A DNA stretch of 64,000 bases, from the NCBI GenBank assembly GCA_000827495.1, contig KN817583.1:161763-225762 (forward strand), written 5' to 3'. This stretch comes from Hypholoma sublateritium FD-334 SS-4. Its lineage: Eukaryota; Basidiomycota; Agaricomycetes; Agaricales; Strophariaceae. This document shows positions 24,360 through 35,639 of the stretch, in pieces. The notes under the pieces were generated by a model. The model did not search any database, was not told the origin of the DNA, and worked only from the letters and a program-made list of their open reading frames with translations. The position numbers and the translations under genes are program-made. How positions within the stretch are numbered: the first letter of the stretch is position 1; each line of letters opens with the position of its first letter.

Positions 24360-26572
24360 ATGTTGCTGCACTACATTTCTCAATCGGCTTTTGTCATAAC
24401 CATTCTGGAGCAAACTAGTAAAGTATTCAATTATATATTTTACAAGGGTGTCACTTGCAGATTGGTGCAGCCATTTCAAAAAATTGGCATTTTGCTTCGT
24501 CCACGACTACCCATTGACGTGATCGAACTCCGCATTTTCAAGATTTTGCCTCTTGTACTCATGTTTTTGCTGACCGCAATCCTTCCTCCTTTACCGAGAA
24601 ACCTCTATCTACTGGGAGCCTTCGTCGTCGCACTTATCACTCCTCTTACTAGCCAATTACTAGTTTCCTCAAGTACGATTCTGATGTATATATTGATGCT
24701 GCGCTACCTCCAGCCAGATAATATGTTGTCATTACCGTTGATGTGAGTCACATCTCATGTACAGAACCAATGGCCTCGTACCCTCCTTATCCGTCGGATC
24801 TGATAATATGTGTATAGAACAGCCCCCTCCCCAACAATATCTGATGCACTCCAATCTGATGTCATCCCGGTCTTCTTCCATCTCATCACGGCCTTTCTCT
24901 TATGGCTTTTTCGCCCAATTAAACATCTTCATATATACGCATCCAGAATCGGGACGACAAACATAGTAGGATTTTTAACCCTCCTCATCCTCCCCCACCT
25001 CTGGGGCCATTCTGACTCCCGATTTTTGGCGACTATGGGGAGCGCTAATAGTGTTCTAGTGGGTTTGACCCTCTGGCGCTTCTTCTGCGACAGCACAGCG
25101 GCTCATATTTGCTCATCCGCCGTTGTTTTGTTGTGTGGCTTATTATTGCTGGCAAAACACCATGAAGAAATCCTGGGAATAGTCATGGGGTACGGTCTCG
25201 CAGCCGTAGGGTACCTTCCGGCTCTATTTACCCGATTTAGAGGTGCTACGAGGTCTGTTACCGCACCGCTGGAATTGTCTTCGTCGTTCGAGGAGCTTGA
25301 CGAACATACCTTCACCCGACCGTCTAGTCCGGACGCTGAGAAACAGAAAATTCCCCTACTCCTACTTCGTGTACGGTCCTTGGCGATTCCAACTGAAGTC
25401 GAACCCGCAACGACACCCATTGCAGAAGACGTTCTCGAAAAGATTAACATGAATCCTCACCAATTCTCTGATGCCGCCTTCCAGGACGTGGCGCTTCTTG
25501 GAAAGTCCTCGACACGCGTAATGTATAAGGTGCGCCACACGCTGACCGGCGCGGTATACGCGTGCAAAACGGTTACGCCACGCGAAATGCAAGTCAATCA
25601 GCTCAGGCAAGCGCTGCGTCCGCTACGGGCGCTTAAACACGTGAACCTTGTCAGATGCCTCGGGATATATGACGGAGAGTACGGCGAGGGCGACTTGAAG
25701 GTTGTTCTGGAGTACCATACCGGAGGAAATCTGGGAGCCATTGCGTCCCGAATTAAACAAGCTGGTGGAATGATCGAGGAGAAAGTCATCGGAAGGATTA
25801 CAGAAGGGGTGCGCGAGTTTACTTATCTAAAATTATTTTCTTATCGACACGCGTGCACCTCAGATTCTTCAAGGCCTTGCCCATCTGCATAGCTTGCAAA
25901 TACTCCACAGAGACATCAAGCCCAGCAATATATTGCTTTCGTCCGAAGGGGTCGTCAAATTGAGTGAATTTGTTCCCGCAGGCGAATCAGTCAACAAGGT
26001 TGGCGACACGTTTCTGTCGTTTGTCCCATACACAGCAGTAGGTTGCGTTGTGTTTCAATTACAATCGGTTCTGACAGGTGTTTTTCATTAGCCCGAAAGA
26101 GTTCAAGGGGTAAATTACACGGATCGTGCCGATATTTGGTCCATGGGAATTACCTTGCTTGATTGTATACACAATAGGCGCCCGTATCCTGAACACCTAG
26201 AAGCTGTCGGTTTGATGCTACATATCGCAGACGTTAACGTTGCTGTGAGTTTCTTCTCCTTCAAGTTCTAAATTCAACGCTGACGCATGTCAGGCTCCAT
26301 GCCTCGACGAATCGGCGGTATGGAGTGATGACATGCGCAACCTTTTCTCCCAGATGTAAGCTCTACATTCCGCGTCGTTATTGGTATTAATTACCTTCAA
26401 AAATTCGCCTGTCACCTTTAGCTTAGTCAAGGATCCAAAGTCTCGTCCGAGTGCTTGGGGACTTCTCCGCCATCCATGGATTACCTCTGTTATGCAAGAA
26501 GATGTCAGGATGGATTTGTGGCTCCGAACAGCACGGAGAGTCTGGAATCGGCCCAGGCCCACGTCGCCGTAA
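24360..26572 (+). CDS. Multi-pass membrane protein with degenerate MAPKK-like kinase domain
   Basis: Six exons: 24360-24742, 24818-25808, 25864-26037, 26092-26244, 26294-26355 and 26422-26572. They total 1914 nt, giving 637 residues, all in phase. Residues about 55-270 hold some six to eight hydrophobic segments. A kinase domain of STE7/MAPKK type follows (about 345-630): YACK lysine near 376, intact HRDIKPSN at 473-480, APERVQG and DIWSMGI. Three catalytic features are altered. The glycine loop reads GKSSTRV, the helix-C RELxxL-type Glu is Gln (LRQAL), and DFG is EFV at 493-495. It is therefore probably a membrane-anchored pseudokinase or weak kinase. A membrane domain before a MAPKK-like domain is not an arrangement I know. 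The ATG at 24360 is the first in frame. Confidence 0.8.
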
Positions 26573-26928
26573 CGGCAAACGACGGTCTCGTTACTCAATG
26601 TCCAGGACTTCTATATAAAGCGTGGTCTGGGCTACAACTGACTTGGTTTCCAATTAGATATTTATCAGCAATATTTATTTAGAGTTCTACATGTTATCTA
26701 CAGTGTAGTAACCGTTCAGCGTTCAATCTAGATTGTGTATTAAAATTAGAGGAAGAATGGAAATGGGCTCCGCATCTGAAGATAATTTCGCATGCCTTCA
26801 GTGAGTCTAAGTATGCAAGAACTTCCGAGTGCGGACAAAAGTATGACAGAGAGAAGTAATTCAAAAGAAGATATTCAGGGACCAATGTCACCAAACAACG
26901 ACAAAGAACGCGCTCTGAAAAAATAAAT

Positions 26929-26935
26929 TATAAAT
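26929..26935 (+). promoter_or_regulatory. Probable TATA box of the peroxiredoxin gene
   Basis: TATAAAT lies about 105 nt upstream of the peroxiredoxin ATG, a typical distance for a short leader. Confidence 0.5.
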
Positions 26936-27039
26936 CACGCTGCATAAATCACCCCACCCCTTTGCCTCCGTTTTCTCTGATCGAACAAGCACGCCCCGCC
27001 GCCGACGCGTCCCAAACACCGCTTTCAAGTCGCACAACA

Positions 27040-28019
27040 ATGCCCGCCTTCGTCCAGCGCCCTGCCCCCGCCTTCAAGGCCGAAGCCGTTTCCAACGGAG
27101 AGTTCACCGAAGTCTCATTGAGCGACAACATTGGCAAATGGTACGTCCCCCGCGTAGCTGGCGCGTTGCCAGTTTCTCTGGAAGGACCTGACATCCCTTT
27201 CTCGCGTGTCTTAGGGTCGTTCTTCTGTTTTACCCTATGTGAGTACCTCTGAGGCATGCTTGCGGTGCATGTGCCACTCTTGAAGCTTGAGTCGTTATTC
27301 ATCTTTTCGTTTGAAAGGGACTTCACCTTCGTCTGCCCAACGTGAGTACCGCCTCTTTCAAACTTGACGCAAGTTGATTTTGCGGTATTAGTGAGATCCT
27401 TGCATTCAACGATGCCCTCGCTCAGTTCAAGGAGCTCAACACCACTGTTTTCGGTGAGCTATTCCATTTCCCCCAATCGCATACCAGTGGCTAATTCCAT
27501 CGCAACCCTTGCTGCGCAGGTGTTTCAACCGATTCTAAGTTCTCCCATTTCGCATGGTCGACCCAGACACGCAAGGAAGGTGGTCTTGGCCCCAACCTCG
27601 AGCTTCCGTTGATTGCCGACCGCAATATGTCCATGGCCCGGGACTACGGCGTGCTGATCGAAGAGGAGGGCATCGCTTTGCGCGGTCTCTTCATCATCGA
27701 CCCGAAGGGCATCCTGAGGCAGATCACTATCAACGATCTCCCTGTCGGACGTTCCGTCGAGGAGACTGTCCGCCTCATCAAGGCCTTCCAGTTCACAGTA
27801 TGTCATTCGAGCGATACATCTCGATATGGTATATCTGATTGTAACCTATAGGAGAAATATGGCGAAGTCTGCCCCGCTAACTGGCAGGAGGGCTCCAGCA
27901 CCATCAAAACTGATCCCGTTGGCAAACTTGAGTATTTCGCTGGTCCCAATGGTGCCAACGGACAGACCAAAGGATTTGCTACCAACGGCGATTCGAAGAA
28001 GAGGCCCCGTGTCGAGTAA
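27040..28019 (+). CDS. TSA1: Typical 2-Cys peroxiredoxin (Prx1/AhpC type)
   Basis: Six exons: 27040-27140, 27215-27238, 27318-27341, 27392-27453, 27520-27797 and 27852-28019. They total 657 nt, giving 218 residues. The peroxidatic cysteine is in DFTFVCPTE and the resolving cysteine in GEVCPANWQ. Conserved FYPMDF, GVSTDS and RGLFIIDP blocks are present. The enzyme reduces H2O2 and organic peroxides using thioredoxin in the cytosol. Two 24 nt exons around the active-site motif are supported by the perfect protein match. The C-terminal tail (about 20 residues, ending KKRPRVE) is basic. It is convergent with the sugar transporter. The symbol is given by similarity to yeast Tsa1. Confidence 0.95.
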
Positions 28020-28510
28020 AGCAAGAAATGATCTCTCTCTCGAATTTTGATACAACTGTTTTGCCATATACTTATACTTACACTGCACATAGATTCCAGC
28101 TTGCTCATTAGATCTAGACTTATATCCCTGTCGCACAATCACCCGTACGATTAGAAGCGTTAAGTCCATGTTACCTTGTCTTCAAATTATACTATCCCGC
28201 CTCTTGACCGTGCCAACCTATAGAATTTGAACTAGTGCTTTCATCTAATAGGCTATGGTTTAACGTTGAACGTTTAAGTGTTCTCATTTGATTGTCACGC
28301 TGAAGAACAATCTAACTGATGCTTCACAGAACGAATGTTTGCATGAATGAGTTTTTCGATCGCTTTGTTGTACAAGAATTACTATTTGCCAAGCCTTGCG
28401 AAGTAAGTAAGAAGATTATTCCAGTTGTGGTGAGTACATAGCATATCGGATTAGAAAGATCGAAAAAACGATTCAGAAGAAAGGCATGGAATGATTGAAG
28501 TTCCGCCTTA

Positions 28511-30894
28511 TCATGGGTTATGCTCCGACTTCTCGAACCCGGGCGGCCCATCCCCCGTCGGGGACTCGGTGAAGTTTTGTGTGGTCGGATCCGAGGGCGC
28601 GACGATTCCCGGCGGGGCGAACCCTTGTTGACCCGATGCATTCTTGACGTCCCCGAGCCCGAGGCCGGCCTCAGCAGCGCTCGCGCCATTCGCCATGGCA
28701 ACGCCGCCTTGACCCGCACCGATGTCGCCGCGCTTGCCGTACTGGGCGCCTGTTGTCAGCCCGCCGTCGGCGTTTTCGATGTGCTTCTCGTCCAGGGCGC
28801 CGCTCGCTAGCGGCTTCCGTGCTTGCGCTGCCTTCGTCTGCTCGACAAGGTCAAAGCGTGAGGAGTAGCCTGCGGGTGCCCATGTGCGCGATGTCCAGGG
28901 TTTGCATGTAGGATCATTGTACATCTACAGTCAAGAGTTCAAGGTTACCTCGAGGCGTATTCGATGAAAAAGAGACACGTACGTTATCTACGCTTTCTAG
29001 CGACAGATCGGAGCTTTCGTACAGGAAGAAATAGACGACGACAGCTCCAGCAAGATTACAAGCTATAACAAGATATCAGTCAAATCACGGATTTTAAAAA
29101 GGGTGATGAAATAGGCATACACGCGAAAATGAACCCATATCTGAATTGGATCGCGGAAACGATGAAGGGAGTGAAGAATGCGATCAAGAAATTCCACAGC
29201 CTATTATCAAAAATATCAACAAAAAATCGGAATAACTCTCTCGAGGATTACATACCAGTTGCTGGCAGTGGATAGAGCCCCTTGTTTCGCGCGCGTCTTC
29301 GTAGGGAACGTTTCCCCAATGAGAATCCAGACACCAGGTGCCCATGTCGTCGCGTATCCCAAAATAAACATGCAGGCGCTGACAATCATAACTGGTAAAA
29401 ATGACGTCAGTCATCTAAAAATAGATCAACAAGACAAAACTAACGCGTTCCGATGCCCTTGTCTGTGGTGGGATCTTTGGCTGTACCAGCAGCCGCGAAG
29501 ACAAAAAGCCAGATAGATTGCCATATACCACCGAATATCAGAGGCATCCTGCGACCGAACTGTACAAAGGGCATCAATAAACAGAATTGCATATGGAAAA
29601 CAAATACGCACCCTTTCCATGACGTACAGACCTCCAAATGTACAGATAAAGTTGACGGCGCCGAGAATTACTTGAGTGACGAAGCTGTCGTTGATTCCAA
29701 CACTCTGAAAGACAGTGGCACCGTAGTAGAAAAAGTAGTTGGCTCCCGTCAATTGCTGGAAGCTCTGCAGCGCCATGCCCAAGAAGGTGCGGTACCGCGT
29801 TTTGTTCGCCCCTTTGAAGCAGTCGAGCCATCCACCCCGTAGACGGCGCTCCATTTCGACTTGGTTGGCAATTTCATCGACCTCTGCTTGGACGAAGCGA
29901 TTTGATGACTCGTCGGCCTCTTTGATGCCATATGCCCGGGCGATGGAACGCTCAGCTTCCTTTAGACGACCGTGAGCGGCGAGCCAGCTAATACGGTGTT
30001 AGAAAAACACATGAAGTTAACAACACGAGGATCTTACCGAGGCGATTCGGGCATCATCAAAATTCCGAAGGCGAGCATGCAGGGCCACACGAGACCAATG
30101 CCGATCAGAGTCCGCCATGATTGTGCTCCAGGAAGCTCCCTCGTTCCAATAGCAATTGAGTCTGTATTAGAGGTTAGTTAGTTATAGTTGCATATATTAA
30201 ACTACCCAGAAGAAACGTACATGCGACAAGAATTCCGAAGGTGATAAACAATTGATATGTAGCTGTGAGCGTTCCTCGAATTTGTGCGGGAGCTGTCTCG
30301 GCTTGGTACTGATGCAAACCATGAGGGCGTTGAAAGGTAATCAGAATATAATGACGCACCATTGGTACAGCAGCACTTAGGGCACCAACTGCCAACCCTG
30401 AAATCAACCGGCCCACTGCGACTTGTTGCCAGACATAGAAGGAGCAAAGCTGAATGACGACTCCGACACAGAACAGGCCACATTCGCAGACCATTGCGTA
30501 CCGCCGTCCAATTCCATCCGCGATTCTGACCCACAAGCATGAGTTTTACAAAAGCAGAAAATTTCACAAGACACATACGGGGCTCCCATCAACGCGCCAG
30601 CGAGGGTACCGATCGATAGCAACGACACGATGAGTCCAGCACGCACTGTGCTGAACTCACAGGTAGTGTGGTCCGTAGGATTAGAACATGTGGCGAAGCG
30701 TAGCTTGAAATCCTCCATGAGAAGAATATCGCTGATTTGGCCGGTGTCGTAACCAAAAATGAAACCTCCGATACTGGCTACAAGAGCCAGCATGATGGCG
30801 GTGCCCCCGATGGGCATTCCATGTCTGAAATAAAACTCAGAGGCCAATTCGAATGATTTGAGGGATAGTAAACTCACATGTAAAAGAGCGGCAT
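28511..30894 (-). CDS. MFS sugar (hexose-type) transporter
   Basis: The start is the ATG at 30892-30894 in a 17 nt first exon (30878-30894), spliced in phase to [14 protein letters not shown]. Family motifs occur in order: [11 protein letters not shown] in helix 1, [51 protein letters not shown] and GETFPTK. Twelve helices are expected, as usual for the sugar porter family. The protein imports hexoses or related sugars across the plasma membrane. The cytosolic C-terminal tail, about 100 residues, is rich in Gly/Ala and ends before the TGA at 28511-28513. There are many short introns. The exact substrate is not predictable. All core motifs are intact. Confidence 0.93.
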
Positions 30895-30940
30895 TCTGAA
30901 CGGCGAGAGAGAGGTTAGGTTTTTTCAAAACGAAAATCGA

Positions 30941-30948
30941 TTTATATA
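30941..30948 (-). promoter_or_regulatory. Possible TATA box of the sugar transporter
   Basis: TATATAAA on the minus strand lies about 47 nt upstream of the ATG, consistent with a very short leader. Confidence 0.4.
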
Positions 30949-32594
30949 TGATCAAGATCAAAACCGGCCATGATGTCATTGCCCCAACCCTCGCGGCCGA
31001 ACATGGAAGAACATCCCTTCGCAGAATGTAGAAAGAAGTCCGGGGTATTCGTTAGCACATGGCAAGCACAGTAAATTTGGAATCGATTCATCTGGCTAAC
31101 GAGCTTTGAACGAGCTTCGAAGCTCGGCCGTATGTCGAATTTTTCACCAACGCAGCGTTATTTTACCATAATAAGCATAGCAGACCCATTTGGCTTGGCT
31201 GTGGGCCAAGCGATCGCTGCAAAAGGGAAAAAGATAGAATAAAATACGCTCCTGGTTATAAATGTACACGATAGCACCAAAGACTTTCACCTGGCTTCAC
31301 CGTATCATGATCCGAGTCTCTCGCGAGCAATTCGTGAGACTTCAGCTTCAAAGCTTGAAGTTTGAAGCGCAAATCGACACGGCTTCTCCACGGCTGCCCC
31401 AATAGTTCAACGATCGCAACTTTCTTCCGCCATCAATATCGACATACCATTTTGGGACAGAAAAAAACTGGCGGCCGCTCGTTCGCTCCCTCCATGCTTG
31501 CATATGGTTGACCCTTGACATAAAAATTTGTCGATAGAATAGGATAGAATGTTGAAAACTGCAAGGGACGGAACAAATGTGAGTGCTTTTTATAGCGATG
31601 TGGGGCTACTAGCGCAACCCCGCAGGGCAATGCGCGAAGTAATCCTAGGTATGTGATCCTGGCATAGCGCGCTCAAAGCGGTGCCATAAGTGCAAAGACG
31701 GTCGCGCGGGCCCGGTGCGTCATACTCGCAGACCCGGTTATATATATTCCAGAGTCTATGTAGACTCTAGACCGTGCGTTTTACTCTTCCAAGCACTCCC
31801 GTGCTGGCTGAAGCATGACGGATACTCGAGTGTGTATAAACCAGCTCCACAGAAGACATCCGACTCAACTTTCAAGACAAGTAATTTGAGCAGTTCGGGT
31901 AAAGTTGCTGAGGGTATTAGTTGCTTGATCCCAGTAAGGACTTGGTAACGTCTAGTGCAGCATATGTTTCTTTAACAAACTCGAAGTTACCAGCAAAGAT
32001 TTTGGGCTCTTCGGCGAGGAACACGGAGAACTGCTACTTCAAGTTATTTCAAGGAACGGATGACGCAGTTAGGCACTAAAAGGCGGTACATTTGGAGGTG
32101 ATCTAATAATAGAATCTTGAAGGTCATTTAAGTGGCCGCCAGCCATCCGGAGATTGGCCATGCCATTGCATGTACTTACTCCTCTTCTCATGGTGGCACC
32201 CTACGGATTGATTTCATAGCGTCCCATCGCTTTTGCCTGTCTCTCTCACTGCAGCTCCCAAACACCAAGTTCGGCGACTTCACACGCGGCGTGCGAAGTT
32301 TTTGGTTTGCAGAACACCGCCCTGGCCTCGTTCCAACCACTCAGAATTCATAGTTACCGTCACTCTCACCTCTCTTGCGCCGCCCAAGGCTTCTGTGCTC
32401 TGGAGGCAGAAACGGCATGCAAGGTAGATTGCGGCCATACCTATACCTACCAGGTATGTAATATCATTTAGACTCATGTTGCACAAGTACTGATTGACAT
32501 GAAACCAGCCTCATGATATCTAAATACTTCCCGCCGTTTATCTGGGAGCTATGGTTGTCGGCGTGAGCATTATACCAGAAACTTCTCGGAATGC
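30949..32594. other. Divergent intergenic region
   Basis: This lies between the transporter start (-) and the DUF4238-kinase start (+). No open frame has recognisable content. Short imperfect palindromes built from cttcgaagctcg and cttcaaagcttgaag occur near 31110 and 31345. Confidence 0.45.
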
Positions 32595-34949
32595 ATGTCT
32601 CTGATTTGGTCAACGCGCAGTGGACCATCCCTTTCGCCTCGTCCTCCACGAGTTCATGTCTATGATGCGTTCACTAATGAATTGTCGGAGACACACAAAC
32701 CGCCTTGTCAACGGGAAGCCGCCTTCAAGGATCTCGATATTGGCTTCCTGTCGGTCGAAACATTGCGAGTACTGCATGATACCGAAGCCTCGCTCTCTCG
32801 TCTGGAACACAAGGCATACGACGTGATCAAAGATGTACTTGAACGGACCGTTTGGGGCGAAGACTGGAACGCGCGCAAGAGCGCACAGTACAAAGACGGC
32901 AAGGCGAATCCGGTCTCACTGCACATACGGGACGCGGAGACGCTGCGCAAGTACTTTCTCTTCCTCCGCTTTCGCAACAGCGAGGGATACCAGCAAATCG
33001 TCGACTCGCTGCACGCGTCCTATCAGAGCGATCCCGAGGAAAGGGTCTTATTCTCGGCATATCGGCCGCTCATCGTACAGCTGCGCTTGCGACACGTGTT
33101 GCAAGATTTTACCTCTTTCCTGGAACATACGACAATCGGCAAACGTTACGTGCGTCGACATGCAGAGGCCCCCATTGTCGATGCGTCGCTCAATAACCTC
33201 CACAATATCATGGATTTATACTGCTGGCGCTTCAGCGAGGCCGAGCTGTGTATAGGCGTGGCTACCGAGGATCAAGAATTTATACTCTCAGATAAATGCT
33301 TTGGCACCCTCGACGAAGGACTCATAGAGAACCCGTAAGTTGCCAGTCAAATGTTGATCTGAGGAGGTAATTCTGAACAACCTGCTCAGTGAATGCTGCG
33401 ATCTGTTTTTCCCCCTTCTGCCTACCCTTGCTCTCTACATACTTGGAGCAGTCGGACTTGACGATGACCCTTCTGCAAGTGCAAACCCGCCTCTCAAGGG
33501 ACCCCAATCAACCATCTGGATCGACGTCGGGCTCGAGTCGGCCATCGACGTGCACCTGCGTAACGCATGTGTGCTGCAGACGTACGTCGCGTTCCTCTAC
33601 TTTGGCTCTCTGAGGTCTGCCGCACTGTCCATCTCGTCATACGACGAGTTCCGTTGGACCGCGGAGCATCTTGACTACTCGCGCCTCAAGCAGCGGTGTC
33701 GGCAGAAGTTCCTGCAGGAAACGGTAACGAAGACCCTCATTGTGAAAGGCTCAATCAAGGTTGTCGACCTGACAGACGACGTTGTCATTTTGGGCGATGC
33801 GGCAGTGGCACACGGCGCGTTCTCGGATGTCTGGATGGGTCACTGGGTGGACCCAATGGACAGGCAAACGAAGAAGGTATGTCGTCTGTACATGTACCGG
33901 TAAGTTGTTCTGACACGCACCATCGGTCAGGTAGCATTAAAGTTCCTGCGTCAAATTATGGTCAACAACGTCCGCGAGAAACTGTTGAAAGTAAGCCTGC
34001 GTGAAAACACCTGCTAAAACGTGCTCATTTAACCGTGCGCAGCGTTTGCAAGTGGAGGTGCTAGCATGGCACCGGCTATGCCACAAGAACATTAGCCAGC
34101 TCTTCGGCATTGTGCAGAGCCCAACCAGCATCGCCATGGTCTCACAGTGGTGCTCGAACGGCACGCTAACATCCTACATCAGGAACAACCCCGAAGCCGA
34201 CCGCCTGGGCCTGGTCAGTTATTCGAACCCATCTCCATCTCCTGCACTTGTACTCACTGGCCACTAATATATTCCAGCTCGTCCAGGTGGCGTCTGGGAT
34301 TACATACCTGCACACCGTCAAACCCGCCATCGTGCACGGCGACCTGAAAGGTGTACGTCCACTTCCCTCTCGTTACACCGCGCACCGTGTTGACAGGCCT
34401 ACAGGGCAACGTCCTAATTGACGACTCAGGTGTGCCCACAATCACCGACTTCGGCCTCTCAAAGGTCCTGGAGGACCTCGAGCTGCCGCTCAACGGCAGC
34501 ACGCGAGGCACGTCCTTTTTCGCCGGCTCGACGCGCTGGATGGCGCCCGAGATCATAATGGCGCTCGTCGAGGACGACGGTGCGCCGCCGCCCATCACCA
34601 CCGCGAGCGACGTATACGCGTTCGCGAGCATCGGCCTCGAGGTTAGTGCCTGAGTCTATCTATACCCGCCGCCGTCCATCATGCTGAGTTATTCTATTGA
34701 TAGGTCGCGACGGGCAAGCTGCCGTATGCGAACCGCACGAATGACCCCGCCGTTATCGTCGATGTCATCCGCGGCGTACGCCCTACTATGGATGGGAAGT
34801 GTCTACTCAAGCTCGACCCCGCCGGCGAAACCGCGTTCGGCGACATCATGCGCCGATGCTGGGCGGAGGACCCGGCGGCGAGGCCCTGCATGTCCGAGGT
34901 CACCCTCTTTCTCGACGTCCTGAACGCAACTCAAGCACGGCGACTGTGA
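32595..34949 (+). CDS. DUF4238 domain fused to a TKL-type protein kinase
   Basis: Seven exons: 32595-33334, 33390-33876, 33931-33990, 34043-34213, 34278-34352, 34405-34641 and 34704-34949. They total 2016 nt, giving 671 residues, in phase. Residues about 15-275 resemble DUF4238: LSRLEHKAYDVIKDVL, LRKYFLFLRFRN and EFILSDKCFG. The kinase domain spans about 385-665: AHGAFSDVWMG loop, VALK lysine near 413, HGDLKGGN near 506, DFGLSK at 526, WMAPE, and DVYAFASIGLEVATG. All catalytic residues are present and the HGD loop is usual for mushroom TKL kinases, so it should be active. DUF4238 has no settled function. The true N-terminus may lie upstream. Just before the model a second frame reads HPFRLVLHEF, like the usual DUF4238 opening HYIPRFLLRNF, one base out of register. 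Confidence 0.85.
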
Positions 34950-35639
34950 CATTATTACTACTTACTACACCAATTCTCTGTGGCCAGCCAGATATCACTA
35001 TCATTGGGCCACCCTTCCACTCTTTTTGGGACGACATCAATTATGTACAAAAAAAACACTCGAACTTGTACGTGTACTATCACGATTCTACGTTTACGCT
35101 CTCCATGTTTTCTCTGTTGTCGTCTGCTCACCATCACTGTAAATTTATCACTGTAACTGTAAGAATATGATATTGTAGGCGTACACACGCTCTTGTCATG
35201 GCTGGCCGTAGCTTATGCACTGAGCTTCTTAGCAGGCGAGGGAGAGCATTCTGCACACCAGATCGTATGTGTTTACGTTTAACGGTCGGTGGATGCAGCA
35301 TTGAGGTACATAATTTCTAGACTACAATGCACAGAAGGCTGGGCAGAGCAACGTTGCATCACTGATCGAGATGGGTCAGATGGCCGTTGATTATTTAGCG
35401 TTGAAGCTTGAAGCTTAATTCGGCGCCCATTCTAATTCCAGTGGGTGAAGCAGACAGAAATCGGGGATTAGAAAATGAGTAAAGGCGTGTCGTGACTCGT
35501 GATGATGTTTTCTACGTCAATATATAGGGTACAGATAGCCAAAGCTTTTGCGGGATGCACGAGCAACCAGGCCCTGCGGGTGTTAAAGCGGATGGATAGC
35601 GGGCCCGCGAGAGATCCGTAGACATACGGTGCAAACAGA
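34950..35639. other. Convergent intergenic spacer
   Basis: This holds the 3' ends of the kinase and ZIP genes. No gene was recognised. Confidence 0.5.
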
